In this document: one piece after another, positions 8,922 through 16,418 of the stretch | Numbering within the stretch: the stretch's first letter is position 1 | Layout of the letters: every line of letters begins with the position of its first letter | Assembly: GCA_018141785.1 (NCBI GenBank) | Contig: CP073341.1 | Coordinates: forward strand, 3,379,422 to 3,443,421 | DNA: 64,000 bases | From: Candidatus Paraprochloron terpiosi LD05 | GTDB lineage: Bacteria; Cyanobacteriota; Cyanobacteriia; Cyanobacteriales; Prochloraceae | Direction of reading: 5' to 3' | Notes under the pieces: generated by a model | The model's database searches: none | Told to the model about the DNA's origin: nothing | The model's input: only the letters and a program-made list of their open reading frames with translations | Program-made: the position numbers and the translations under genes

Positions 8922-8922
8922 C

Positions 8923-9576
8923 TCATGATACAGTAAAACACTGTTGACAAATTGCTTTCAAAACCTGTAATAATTCAAGAGCATGTTCGGGACGAATCAG
9001 ATTTAATTCCGGTAAAAGTTGATAGATAGGAGGATGACCTTGTTGCAGATAAACAAATTGATAATTTTTTCCATTAGTTGCAAGTCCCCAAACAGAGTCT
9101 TGATGTTCTAAACTAGAATAAGCATAGGTAAGTAACTGGGGCAAACCTTCTAAAGCATCAACTCGACCTCTTTTAGATTCAATTAACAGTACCCACAAAG
9201 GAGTATCTTTCCTATTTACTTCTATTCTGTTAACTGCTAAAATATCCATTCTTCCCCTGATAATGGTGTCTTTATCTTCAATGTTAATGGGGACAATGCC
9301 TTCTTCTAAAGCAATTCTTATCTGGGGATGATAAAAACCAGCCAACCACATTAAAGGAGATAAGACCAGAAATTTTACTTCTCCTTCTAACAAGTTACCT
9401 TCTTCATAATATACCTCAAAATTATGACGTATTTGCTCTAAGTCTTGTTCCTCTCTTGAATTTAAAGATTCCAGAGCAAGTAAAGAATTAAAAGAGTTGT
9501 TGAATTGCCTTTTTAATTGGAGAAGACCATGAACATCTTTTAAAACGAGATTACTAGTATCTAATTTAGTCGTCAT
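8923..9576 (-). CDS. PD-(D/E)XK nuclease-like hypothetical protein
   Basis: A 217-residue protein. The central segment RMDILAVNR … PLWVLLIESKRG has the D-(x)n-ExK arrangement of PD-(D/E)XK nucleases, with supporting LPQLLTYAYSS and VWGLATNGKNYQFVYL elements. The latter are reminiscent of type I restriction HsdR N-terminal domains. I recognise the type as a common stand-alone cyanobacterial protein with no known role. Its stop lies immediately beside the stop of the convergent carbonic-anhydrase-like gene. Confidence 0.65.
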   Translation of the reverse strand: MTTKLDTSNLVLKDVHGLLQLKRQFNNSFNSLLALESLNSREEQDLEQIRHNFEVYYEEGNLLEGEVKFLVLSPLMWLAGFYHPQIRIALEEGIVPINIEDKDTIIRGRMDILAVNRIEVNRKDTPLWVLLIESKRGRVDALEGLPQLLTYAYSSLEHQDSVWGLATNGKNYQFVYLQQGHPPIYQLLPELNLIRPEHALELLQVLKAICQQCFTVS

Positions 9577-9741
9577 TGATTTCCTTACTCCTTCCTTTTA
9601 TTATAGTATACCAACAAGTAGAGCACCCGCCATCGATGATGCCGCCCCGCCCGCAAAGTACGTGATAACTGGTAACTGATATTCCCAGGGTGTGTTAAGA
9701 TTGGTTAAGTACTTTAATAAATCCGAAAAAGAGAAACAAAG

Positions 9742-9858
9742 ATGGACTTGCGACTCCTAATAGTTATTCTACCCCTGGCGATCGCTGTCGGCTGGGTCTG
9801 GTATAAAATTGGCTCCGCTGCATTACAGCAAGGGCAAGATTTTCTCGACAAGGAATAA
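9742..9858 (+). CDS. psbY: Photosystem II protein Y (PsbY)
   Basis: A 38-codon gene. MDLRLLIVILPLAIAVGW starts a single hydrophobic helix of about 17 residues, followed by YKIGSAALQQGQDFLDKE. The pattern M-D-x-R-x-x-(V/I)-x-x-x-P, one membrane span, then a short alpha-helical tail with AALxQ is that of cyanobacterial PsbY, a small peripheral photosystem II subunit in the thylakoid membrane near cytochrome b559. An A/G-rich stretch (GAGAAACAAAG) precedes the ATG. A hairpin with a T-run follows it, consistent with a single-gene unit. Very short proteins are easily confused; I put this at about three in four. Confidence 0.75.
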   Translation: MDLRLLIVILPLAIAVGWVWYKIGSAALQQGQDFLDKE

Positions 9859-9894
9859 CTCAGAATAGAAACCACTAACACTAGCTCTCTTATG

Positions 9895-9940
9895 GCGATC
9901 GCCCCACCCCGCAGTACCGTGCAGGGAGCGATCGCTTTTT
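9895..9940 (+). terminator. Terminator-like hairpin built from two HIP1 octamers
   Basis: GCGATCGC occurs at 9895-9902 and again at 9928-9935, followed directly by TTTTT (9936-9940). Because the octamer is self-complementary, the two copies can pair with a loop of 25 bases. Position downstream of psbY fits transcription termination. Confidence 0.5.
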
Positions 9941-10018
9941 AGTCACAGTGGCAAAATTACCCTAGACATTGTATCGCTAGTTATATACAATAGGTTTGGT
10001 AATGAAATTATTTTTTTT

Positions 10019-10798
10019 ATGAATAAAAAAGCCATTTTAGGTTCAATATTTTTAATGACTAGTTTGATTCAACCAGTGTTAGCACAAGAAATCAACAGTA
10101 AAGAAGACTTTGAGATATGGTGCAGCCCCCAAGCTTACTATTATAATGCCCAACACCCTGATTGCGAGGAGTTGCGAAAAATTTGGGTACCGGAAACAAG
10201 GGAAAACCCAGTAGTGCGTCCAAGAGAAGAACCGCAAACGAGAGAAAACCAGCGCCCAAGAGAAGAACATCGCTTTGTAGAAGGAACTCCAACACGAAGA
10301 AATTATGGCACAGTGACTGGAGGAGCGTTTTTCCAAAGCGCCAACGACGACGATCGTTTCGAGCCTGAGACAGGAGCGGGATTCCCGCTTAGTTACGGGC
10401 ATCTATACGGACCCAATTTTGCGCTAGAAACAGAATTGGTAAGTATCACTGGGAATGCTAGAGTGGGGATCTTTGAAGGCCCTTACATTTTCTTGGGTCT
10501 TGTCGTCGCTCCTATGTTCAGACTCCCTTTTTCCCAATCGTCCAGAAGTGCGTTTTTCGTCTCACCAGGAATAGGTTTTGGATTCACGACGTTCAATACA
10601 AGCAACAGCATCGTACCCCTAGAAGGCGACGATTCCGGCTTTGTTTTTCAGATTAAAACTGGAGTTGAGTTTGAAATCTCGAATAAATTGAGCCTGCTCT
10701 TCCAGGGTCGATACGTGAATACTTCTGCTGGCCTGACCTCAGTTGCCCCCAATCTTGGAACCTGGTCTCCAGAAATTGGAATCAGATTTTGGTTTTAG
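10019..10798 (+). CDS. Outer-membrane beta-barrel-like secreted protein
   Basis: A 259-residue protein with a signal peptide (MNKKAILGSIFLMTSLIQPV, cleavage near LAQE). A short Cys-containing region follows (CSPQAYYYNAQHPDCEE), then an Arg/Glu/Pro-rich linker (about residues 55-95). The C-terminal half is made of alternating amphipathic strands with glycines and aromatic ends (GAFFQSA, ALETELVSITGN, FVFQIKTGVEFEI), ending EIGIRFWF. A terminal aromatic residue is the hallmark of barrel proteins inserted by BamA/Omp85. I cannot name the family. The T-rich tract immediately before the ATG leaves no strong ribosome site. Confidence 0.6.
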   Translation: MNKKAILGSIFLMTSLIQPVLAQEINSKEDFEIWCSPQAYYYNAQHPDCEELRKIWVPETRENPVVRPREEPQTRENQRPREEHRFVEGTPTRRNYGTVTGGAFFQSANDDDRFEPETGAGFPLSYGHLYGPNFALETELVSITGNARVGIFEGPYIFLGLVVAPMFRLPFSQSSRSAFFVSPGIGFGFTTFNTSNSIVPLEGDDSGFVFQIKTGVEFEISNKLSLLFQGRYVNTSAGLTSVAPNLGTWSPEIGIRFWF

Positions 10799-10872
10799 CT
10801 TATCATAGCTCATATCTTCCTCCCTCTGCGCCCTCTGCGTCTCTGCGGTTAAATAAAAAAATACACTCCACC

Positions 10873-12780
10873 ATGAAAACAGCACCCTTTGGTTCCTGGA
10901 AATCCCCCATTACTTCAGACTCTATTGTTGCTAGTACCATTGGACTACCAGCAGTTACCCTAGACAGAGAAGATATCTATTGGTTGGAAACACGACCTAA
11001 TGAAGGGGGAAGGAATGTGTTAGTAAAACACACTCCAGATGGTAAAATAACAGATGTCACACCCCCAGACTTTAATGTGCGGACGCAGGTCCACGAATAT
11101 GGTGGCGGCGCTTTTCTGGTAGTGAAAGGTACAGTTTATTTCTCTAATTTCGCCGACGGACGTATCTATCGCCAAACCCCCAATACCCCACCCCAACCTC
11201 TGACAGAAGAAAGTAAGCTGCGCTACGCTGATTTTATCCTGGACTGGAAGAGAAATCGCCTAATTTGTGTCTGCGAAGACCATAGGAAGCAACAGTCGGA
11301 ACCGGAAAATACTTTGATAGGAGTGGATCTGTCCCAGGGTACAGTGGAAGTATTGGTTTCGGGTAGTGATTTTTACTCTTCCCCTCGTCTCAGTCCCGAT
11401 GGAAATAGGTTAGCATGGTTGAGTTGGAACCATCCTCATATGCCTTGGGATAGTAGTGAACTGTGGTTGAGTCATATTAATGAAGATGGTACTCTTAGGG
11501 AGTTTAAACTGGTAGCTGGTTCCCCAACAGAGTCTGTTGGGGAACCTAAATGGTCCCCAGATGGAATATTATATTTCTCCAGCGATCGCGACAGCGCCAC
11601 TCTTAGTGATCGCCTTGGTTGGTGGCACCTCTATCGCCGCACCAACTCAGGTAAAGTAGAATCTTTATCTACAATAGAGGGGGAATTTGCCTATCCTCAT
11701 TGGGTATTTGGCATTTCTACCTATGGTTTTGCGGCTTCTGACCGGATCCTTTGTACTTATAGTCAGAATGGTAGCTGGCACTTGGCTAGTTTGAATCTTA
11801 ACAATAAAGAATTACAAACCTTGGAAAGTCCTTATACCAATATTTGGTGCCTTCAGGTACGTCATAAGGGGGAAATTGTATTTATTGGCGGTTCACCCAC
11901 AGAAACCACAGGGGTAGTGAGTTGGAACCTGGAGTCAAAAGAAAGGAAGATACTAAAAAGATCCAGTACCTTGAACATTGAGAAGGGATACCTTTCCGTT
12001 CCCGAAGCCATCGCCTTTCCTACAGAAGAAGGTAAAACTGCCTATGGTTGGTATTATCCCCCGAAAAACAAAGATTACACTGCACCTACCGACTCCTTAC
12101 CCCCAATGGTGGTGAAAAGCCATGGTGGACCCACTGCGGCTGCTTCTAGTAGTTTTAATTTAAAGATTCAATATTGGACTAGTCGGGGTTTTGCTTTCCT
12201 AGATGTCAATTATGGCGGTAGTACTGGCTATGGTAGAGAGTATCGGGAAAGGTTGGCTGGCAAATGGGGTATTGTGGACGTAGATGATTGTGTGAATGGA
12301 GCCAAATACCTGGTAGAACAGGGGAAAGTGGATGGGAAAAAATTGGCCATTACCGGGAGTAGTGCTGGGGGTTATACCACTCTGGCAGCCCTAACTTTCC
12401 GGGATGTTTTTCAAGCAGGAGCCAGTTATTATGGCATTAGTGATTTAGAAGCCTTAGTGAGAGATACCCACAAATTCGAGTCTCGTTATCTAGATAAACT
12501 AATCGCCCCCTACCCAGAAATGCAACCATTATATCAAGAGCGCTCCCCCATTCATTTTACCCATCGCCTTTCTTGTCCCATTATTTTCTTCCAAGGACTG
12601 GAAGACAAGGTGGTACCCCCTTCTCAAGCGGAAATGATGGTAAAAGCGCTGCAAGAGAAGGGGTTAAATGTGGTTTATGTCCCCTTTCCCGGAGAGCAGC
12701 ATGGTTTCCGTCGCGCCGAGAACATCAAAAAAGCCATTGAAACAGAACTCAACTTTTATCAGCAAATCTTCTCCCTCTAA
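10873..12780 (+). CDS. S9-family peptidase (prolyl oligopeptidase / acylaminoacyl-peptidase type)
   Basis: A 635-residue serine peptidase from the ATG at 10873 (MKTAPFGSWKSPIT). An upstream in-frame GTG at 10789 adds residues encoded by a dispersed repeat, so I reject it. The N-terminal part is a beta-propeller (repeated SPDGNRLAWLSW, WSPDGILYFSSD units); the C-terminal part, from about residue 390, is an alpha/beta hydrolase. The nucleophile is in ITGSSAGGYTT, the aspartate in GLEDKVVPP and the histidine in GEQHGFRR. It cleaves short peptides, probably in the cytoplasm since no signal peptide is seen. Its neighbour upstream is the barrel protein, 74 bp away. Confidence 0.9.
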   Translation: MKTAPFGSWKSPITSDSIVASTIGLPAVTLDREDIYWLETRPNEGGRNVLVKHTPDGKITDVTPPDFNVRTQVHEYGGGAFLVVKGTVYFSNFADGRIYRQTPNTPPQPLTEESKLRYADFILDWKRNRLICVCEDHRKQQSEPENTLIGVDLSQGTVEVLVSGSDFYSSPRLSPDGNRLAWLSWNHPHMPWDSSELWLSHINEDGTLREFKLVAGSPTESVGEPKWSPDGILYFSSDRDSATLSDRLGWWHLYRRTNSGKVESLSTIEGEFAYPHWVFGISTYGFAASDRILCTYSQNGSWHLASLNLNNKELQTLESPYTNIWCLQVRHKGEIVFIGGSPTETTGVVSWNLESKERKILKRSSTLNIEKGYLSVPEAIAFPTEEGKTAYGWYYPPKNKDYTAPTDSLPPMVVKSHGGPTAAASSSFNLKIQYWTSRGFAFLDVNYGGSTGYGREYRERLAGKWGIVDVDDCVNGAKYLVEQGKVDGKKLAITGSSAGGYTTLAALTFRDVFQAGASYYGISDLEALVRDTHKFESRYLDKLIAPYPEMQPLYQERSPIHFTHRLSCPIIFFQGLEDKVVPPSQAEMMVKALQEKGLNVVYVPFPGEQHGFRRAENIKKAIETELNFYQQIFSL

Positions 12781-12794
12781 CCTTTGCGCCTTTG

Positions 12795-12834
12795 CCCTCC
12801 TTCGGCATCGCGGATGGCGAAGGGATGCCGAGGG
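12795..12834. repeat. Two-part palindromic repeat
   Basis: CCCTC…CGGCATC pairs with GATGCCG…GAGGG around a GC-rich centre in the gap between the S9 peptidase and the convergent glycosyltransferase. It could act as a shared terminator-like structure. It also resembles other GC-rich palindromes in this window. Confidence 0.5.
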
Positions 12835-12853
12835 CGAAACATCATTCTAGGCC

Positions 12854-14071
12854 CTAAAGTTTCTGAATAACATTTTCGTAGCGCTGACCAATCTTTTCCC
12901 AAGTATATTCTTTCTCCACCAGAGTGCGACCATTGGCGGAAAGTTTTTCCCGCAGTTTCGGTTCGGCAAACAATCTACCGATAGCATAGACATATTCCTC
13001 TAGTTTATTCGCTCTCATGGCTCGCCAAGGCACATTGGCTCCATCTACCTTCAATCCTAGCAAAGCGAGATCGCTTCCTACCACCGGAACTCCCGCAGCC
13101 ATTGCTTCCAAGGTCTTGTTTTGCAGGCCAAATCCCCGCCGGGTGGGTACAACACACATCGTTGCCCAGTGTAAGTATTCTACCATAGATTTTACCTCCC
13201 CTGTGACCTTAATGTTGGGTAATTTTGCCAACTCTAACACTTCCGGAACTGGACGGGCACCCACTATTTCTAACCTTGCTTCCGGATAGCGATGGAGAAT
13301 TTCCGGAAAGATCTCCAGACTGAAAAACCTGGCGGAGTCGATATTGGCACTATTATCCATTGCTCCCATTAATACTATCCTCTGTCCCCCAGGATTAGAT
13401 ACTCGCTTGGGAAAGAGATTTAAGTCCACCCCGTTGGGAATGACCGTAATATTACTTTCTGGGTTCAGTTCCTTGAGCAACTTGCGGTCATCTTCAGTAA
13501 TGGCCACAATGGAGTTAAATTTGGCGCAATAACTCTCTTCATAGCGACGCAAGAGAGGCAAATTGAGCCTGTTCGCCAATTCGTTCTTTCCGGTATGGGT
13601 TTTCAGTTCATGCTTGCGGATACCATATAAAGAATGGTGGATATTCACCACTGTTTTCAGTTGTTCTCGCCATTCGGGACGGACGTAGATTTCACTCATA
13701 CTGTGTTCAGCTGTAAGAATGGAAAACTCTCCGTCTGCGATGGCTTTGTCCACCCATTCTTGCATCGCCGGGTTATAATTAGATAGTACCTGGGGAGGTT
13801 TTCCCTGTCCAAGAAATGTTGTCAGATGTTTTGCCTGATTTAGAAGTCCTTCATGTTCAGTAATCGATTGAACCTGGGGAAAAACGGCCAACTCTTGCAC
13901 CAACTCTCTCAGTGCCGCCACCTTTTCAGACCCAACCCCTGACAGACAGTTAGTCACCAAGGTAACTTCATGGCGTGCTCCGAGATATTTCAGTAAGTGA
14001 AATGTCCTCAACTCAATCCTATCCTTAGTTGGGGGATAGGGAAAGATGGACGAGAGCATTAAAATCTTCAT
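12854..14071 (-). CDS. Glycosyltransferase family 4 protein
   Basis: A 405-residue GT-B glycosyltransferase. The N-terminal domain starts MKILMLSSIFPYPPTKDRIE, typical of GT4. The C-terminal nucleotide-sugar domain carries IVLMGAMDNSANIDS, RLEIVGARPVPEV and the EX7E region near KTLEAMAAGVPVVGSD. Similar proteins make exopolysaccharide or modify lipids; no polysaccharide operon is in view. It is convergent with the S9 peptidase. A decayed GT2 glycosyltransferase lies upstream, so this may be the survivor of a larger sugar locus. Confidence 0.85.
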   Translation of the reverse strand: MKILMLSSIFPYPPTKDRIELRTFHLLKYLGARHEVTLVTNCLSGVGSEKVAALRELVQELAVFPQVQSITEHEGLLNQAKHLTTFLGQGKPPQVLSNYNPAMQEWVDKAIADGEFSILTAEHSMSEIYVRPEWREQLKTVVNIHHSLYGIRKHELKTHTGKNELANRLNLPLLRRYEESYCAKFNSIVAITEDDRKLLKELNPESNITVIPNGVDLNLFPKRVSNPGGQRIVLMGAMDNSANIDSARFFSLEIFPEILHRYPEARLEIVGARPVPEVLELAKLPNIKVTGEVKSMVEYLHWATMCVVPTRRGFGLQNKTLEAMAAGVPVVGSDLALLGLKVDGANVPWRAMRANKLEEYVYAIGRLFAEPKLREKLSANGRTLVEKEYTWEKIGQRYENVIQKL

Positions 14072-14204
14072 ACAGCTTTGAAAGAGTAGCTTACTGGCTC
14101 TAGACTCATTTAAGTTATACTCTAGATCATGGGAGCAATTTCATCTTAACACTATAGCAAAGATAAGTATTTTTAGGGCGAAAATACTGATTAACATTAT
14201 TATA

Positions 14205-14375
14205 ATGGGTTATTACTGGTATAGAAATGTAGGAGAAGATACCTTTGTACAACCAACTAAGTACTTATTTGGCTCATCATTCGTATTTTGTCAAGACAAT
14301 TATTATCCCATGGTCCATAATAAAATTAAATTTATTCCCGAGAGGCAGTTTAGTGATTGGATATTATCGAGTTAA
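14205..14375 (+). other. Small unassigned open frame (56 residues)
   Basis: ATG at 14205, stop at 14373-14375, aromatic-rich (MGYYWYRNVGED … QDNYYPMVHN). It lies in the AT-rich gap between the GT4 gene and the decayed GT2 gene. No family is recognised and no clear ribosome site is seen. It may be another gene fragment. Confidence 0.25.
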
Positions 14376-14383
14376 TTTATTGC

Positions 14384-15052
14384 TAAAATAATAGCTTACA
14401 TAGGTTTTGCGGCAGCGACGGGGGAATAATTTCTCAAGTTCGATGACGACGATCGCCTGACCCCAGAATTTATCGCCCGCACTACTCCTATATTAGCAGC
14501 TAACCCTGAAGTAGATTTTGTCGATACGGATCATTGGATTATTAATTCTGAAGGTATGGGAGATGAAAAAGCAACGGCTTTAAATTCTCTAAAATGGGGA
14601 AAAAATCTTTAGTGGAAGGGGTAGTGGATAATTTACTAGAAGTAGTTTTTGTCAAGCAAACTTTCAAATTTGGGCTACTTTATTTCGCCGTAAAACTTTA
14701 GTAGAAGTAGGATTTATGCGTCTAGATTGGCAAACGTTTAGCTATAGCAGGAAAAACAGGCTATTATTTTCAAAATAAGCTGCGATATCTTGAAAGCTTT
14801 CAGTTTGACACTAACTTAGAAAAAGTGAGATGGCAACGTCTTGCAGACAATCAACAAGTAATGGGTTTGCGACTAATTGAAAATTGCGATCCCTTGCAAG
14901 GAAAAGAATTAGTGTAACTATCTATGGTGGTTTTGGGTAATTCTCCTCAAGCAACCCTGGGATTAATTTTATCCTATTTGCCCCTCAGTTGGCGACAATT
15001 AGCTTGGAAAGCTGCGGCGTGTCGTTTTCAAAACTATTCCCAGAAAGTTTGA
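14384..15052 (+). pseudogene. Decayed family 2 glycosyltransferase
   Basis: Pieces of a GT2 protein are readable in several frames. FAAATGE is followed by a TAA where a Tyr codon is expected, then FLKFDDDDRLTPEFI, ANPEVDFVDTDHWIINSEG, LVEGVVDNLLEVVFVKQ, LFRRKTLVEVGF, AGKTGYYFQNKL and a C-terminal part ending QNYSQKV at 15052. DDDD is the metal-binding DXD region of GT2 enzymes. At least one nonsense codon, several frameshifts and missing segments make it non-functional. No start codon is evident. Confidence 0.75.
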
Positions 15053-15173
15053 TAAAATTGGTAACTGTTTTATCAATATTGAGATTTTTACCGATTTTGG
15101 TTGACAAATAAAAAAAAAAGAACTATCTTGAGAGAGAATTGAAGATAGAATAGGAAAGGAAAGCATAATTCTG

Positions 15174-15983
15174 ATGGAAACCGCAGAACTGAAATTTCTT
15201 TTGAGGTTGTTGGGAAACCCCGATTATCGGGCATATCTAGCAGGGAAAGGGTTTAAAGACATCAAAAGCAAGAATAAACTGTGTCGTCAATTGCGCGATC
15301 GCGGTTTTATTGATTTTCACGAGGAAATTGCCACGATCAAGATTTTGCCCTCAGGTACAGCCTTACTGGAAATGGAGCAGTCTGAATCACCTCTGGAACC
15401 CAAGGAATTGAAGGTGTTGGAGAAAATTGGCAAGGCTCCGGGCACCATTACCCCCAGTAAATTGGAAGTTAAATCTATCAAAGCAGATGAGCGAGGGGAG
15501 ATTTTGCAAAGCTTTGCCCAACGGGGATTGATTGAAGTTACCATGAAAACTAAGCGTCTGAAAGCCGAAGCCTGGGTTACGGAGGCGGGGCTGGCTTATC
15601 TGCGGGATGAATTTGTCCCGCAACCAGGGAGCAACCCCAGTATTAGCTTGAATTTACTGGGCAATTATCTCAGGTTTCTGCGCCAATCTCCTCCCAATCA
15701 AGTCTCTGAGGCAAAACCCACTGACGAGGAAATTTTACAGCTCATTGGCGAGTTAGACAGGGAACTGGGCACGAAAAATTACTTGCCTATTTTTCACCTG
15801 CGGCAAAAATTACAACCTCCTTTCTCCCGAGAGGAATTGGATCAGGCTCTCTATCGCTTGCAAGGAGAAGATAAAATTGGGCTGAGTTCTTTGGTAGATG
15901 CAGTTCAATATACCCAGGAACAAATCGAGGCGGGTATTCCTCAAGACACTGGGGGTCCTCTCTTCTTCCTGATTGTCCTATAG
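15174..15983 (+). CDS. Winged-helix-like protein next to the ATPase/FtsK-nuclease pair
   Basis: A 269-residue protein. Residues 1-70 (ELKFLLRLLGNPDYRAYLAG … LRDRGFIDFHEEI … ILPSGTALLEM) and 75-150 (LKVLEKIGKAPG … LAQRGLI-type: SFAQRGLIEVT … WVTEAGLAYLRDEF) look like two tandem winged-helix domains. A C-terminal helical/wHTH-like part (residues 185-240: IFHLRQKLQPPFSREEL … ALYRLQGEDKI) follows. The end, GGPLFFLIVL, is hydrophobic. I recall similar proteins as conserved in cyanobacteria next to ATPase genes, but cannot verify this. A likely role is DNA binding or regulation for the two downstream genes, from which it is separated by 435 bp. The ATG at 15174 has GGAAAGGAAAG upstream as ribosome site. 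Confidence 0.6.
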   Translation: METAELKFLLRLLGNPDYRAYLAGKGFKDIKSKNKLCRQLRDRGFIDFHEEIATIKILPSGTALLEMEQSESPLEPKELKVLEKIGKAPGTITPSKLEVKSIKADERGEILQSFAQRGLIEVTMKTKRLKAEAWVTEAGLAYLRDEFVPQPGSNPSISLNLLGNYLRFLRQSPPNQVSEAKPTDEEILQLIGELDRELGTKNYLPIFHLRQKLQPPFSREELDQALYRLQGEDKIGLSSLVDAVQYTQEQIEAGIPQDTGGPLFFLIVL

Positions 15984-16418
15984 CAATACTGATTTGTGAA
16001 AAAAACGGTCGCCTCCGAAACAGGAGGCACTACTGTAATTGAGTTCAAGAGATCTGGGGTAAACTAAATGTCGGGATAGGTAGACTCTCTAGAAGTGTCT
16101 CATATTGCTGGTATTGTCCAATCAAGTACAAACAAACTGAGCAATCCTCCTTTAATGGCCCTTAACCGTACCCACCCCCCTTTCTTATGAGTTGCACATC
16201 CCCGCCGCCATTAATCAATACAGGCGGTAAAGCAAAAACCTTTCCTACTGTTTAAGTAAAGCCTATCTAAAACTATGCGATGTACGATTGAATGGTTTTG
16301 GCGTAAAAACCACTTCAGCGATCAGCATAGCACAAAAAATCATCCACGGCAAATCTTTGTATTTTTCAAGAGCGAATAGATAAGCACAGATTTACATAGT
16401 TTTATTGGGTTCTGTTGA
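15984..16418. other. Intergenic region with a hairpin and a palindromic repeat
   Basis: Near 16010-16030 GCCTCC…GGAGGC forms a short hairpin after the winged-helix gene. At 16199-16228 there is a diverged copy of the CCATTAATCAAT-centred palindrome seen near 63.2 and 63.7 kb. The rest is non-coding as far as I can read and presumably contains the promoter of the ATPase gene. Confidence 0.45.

Noticed and set aside
9895-9935. HIP1 octamers as a restriction-modification signature
   Set aside because: GCGATCGC is a general cyanobacterial repeat, found here about every 3 kb in genes and gaps alike.
10079-10402. A minus-strand 107-residue frame opposite the outer-membrane protein
   Set aside because: The plus-strand frame has a signal peptide and a barrel-like pattern; the minus frame is a shadow.
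10789-10872. Upstream start (GTG at 10789) for the S9 peptidase
   Set aside because: The extra 28 residues come from a dispersed CTCTGCGCCCTCTGCG-type repeat and overlap the barrel-protein gene.
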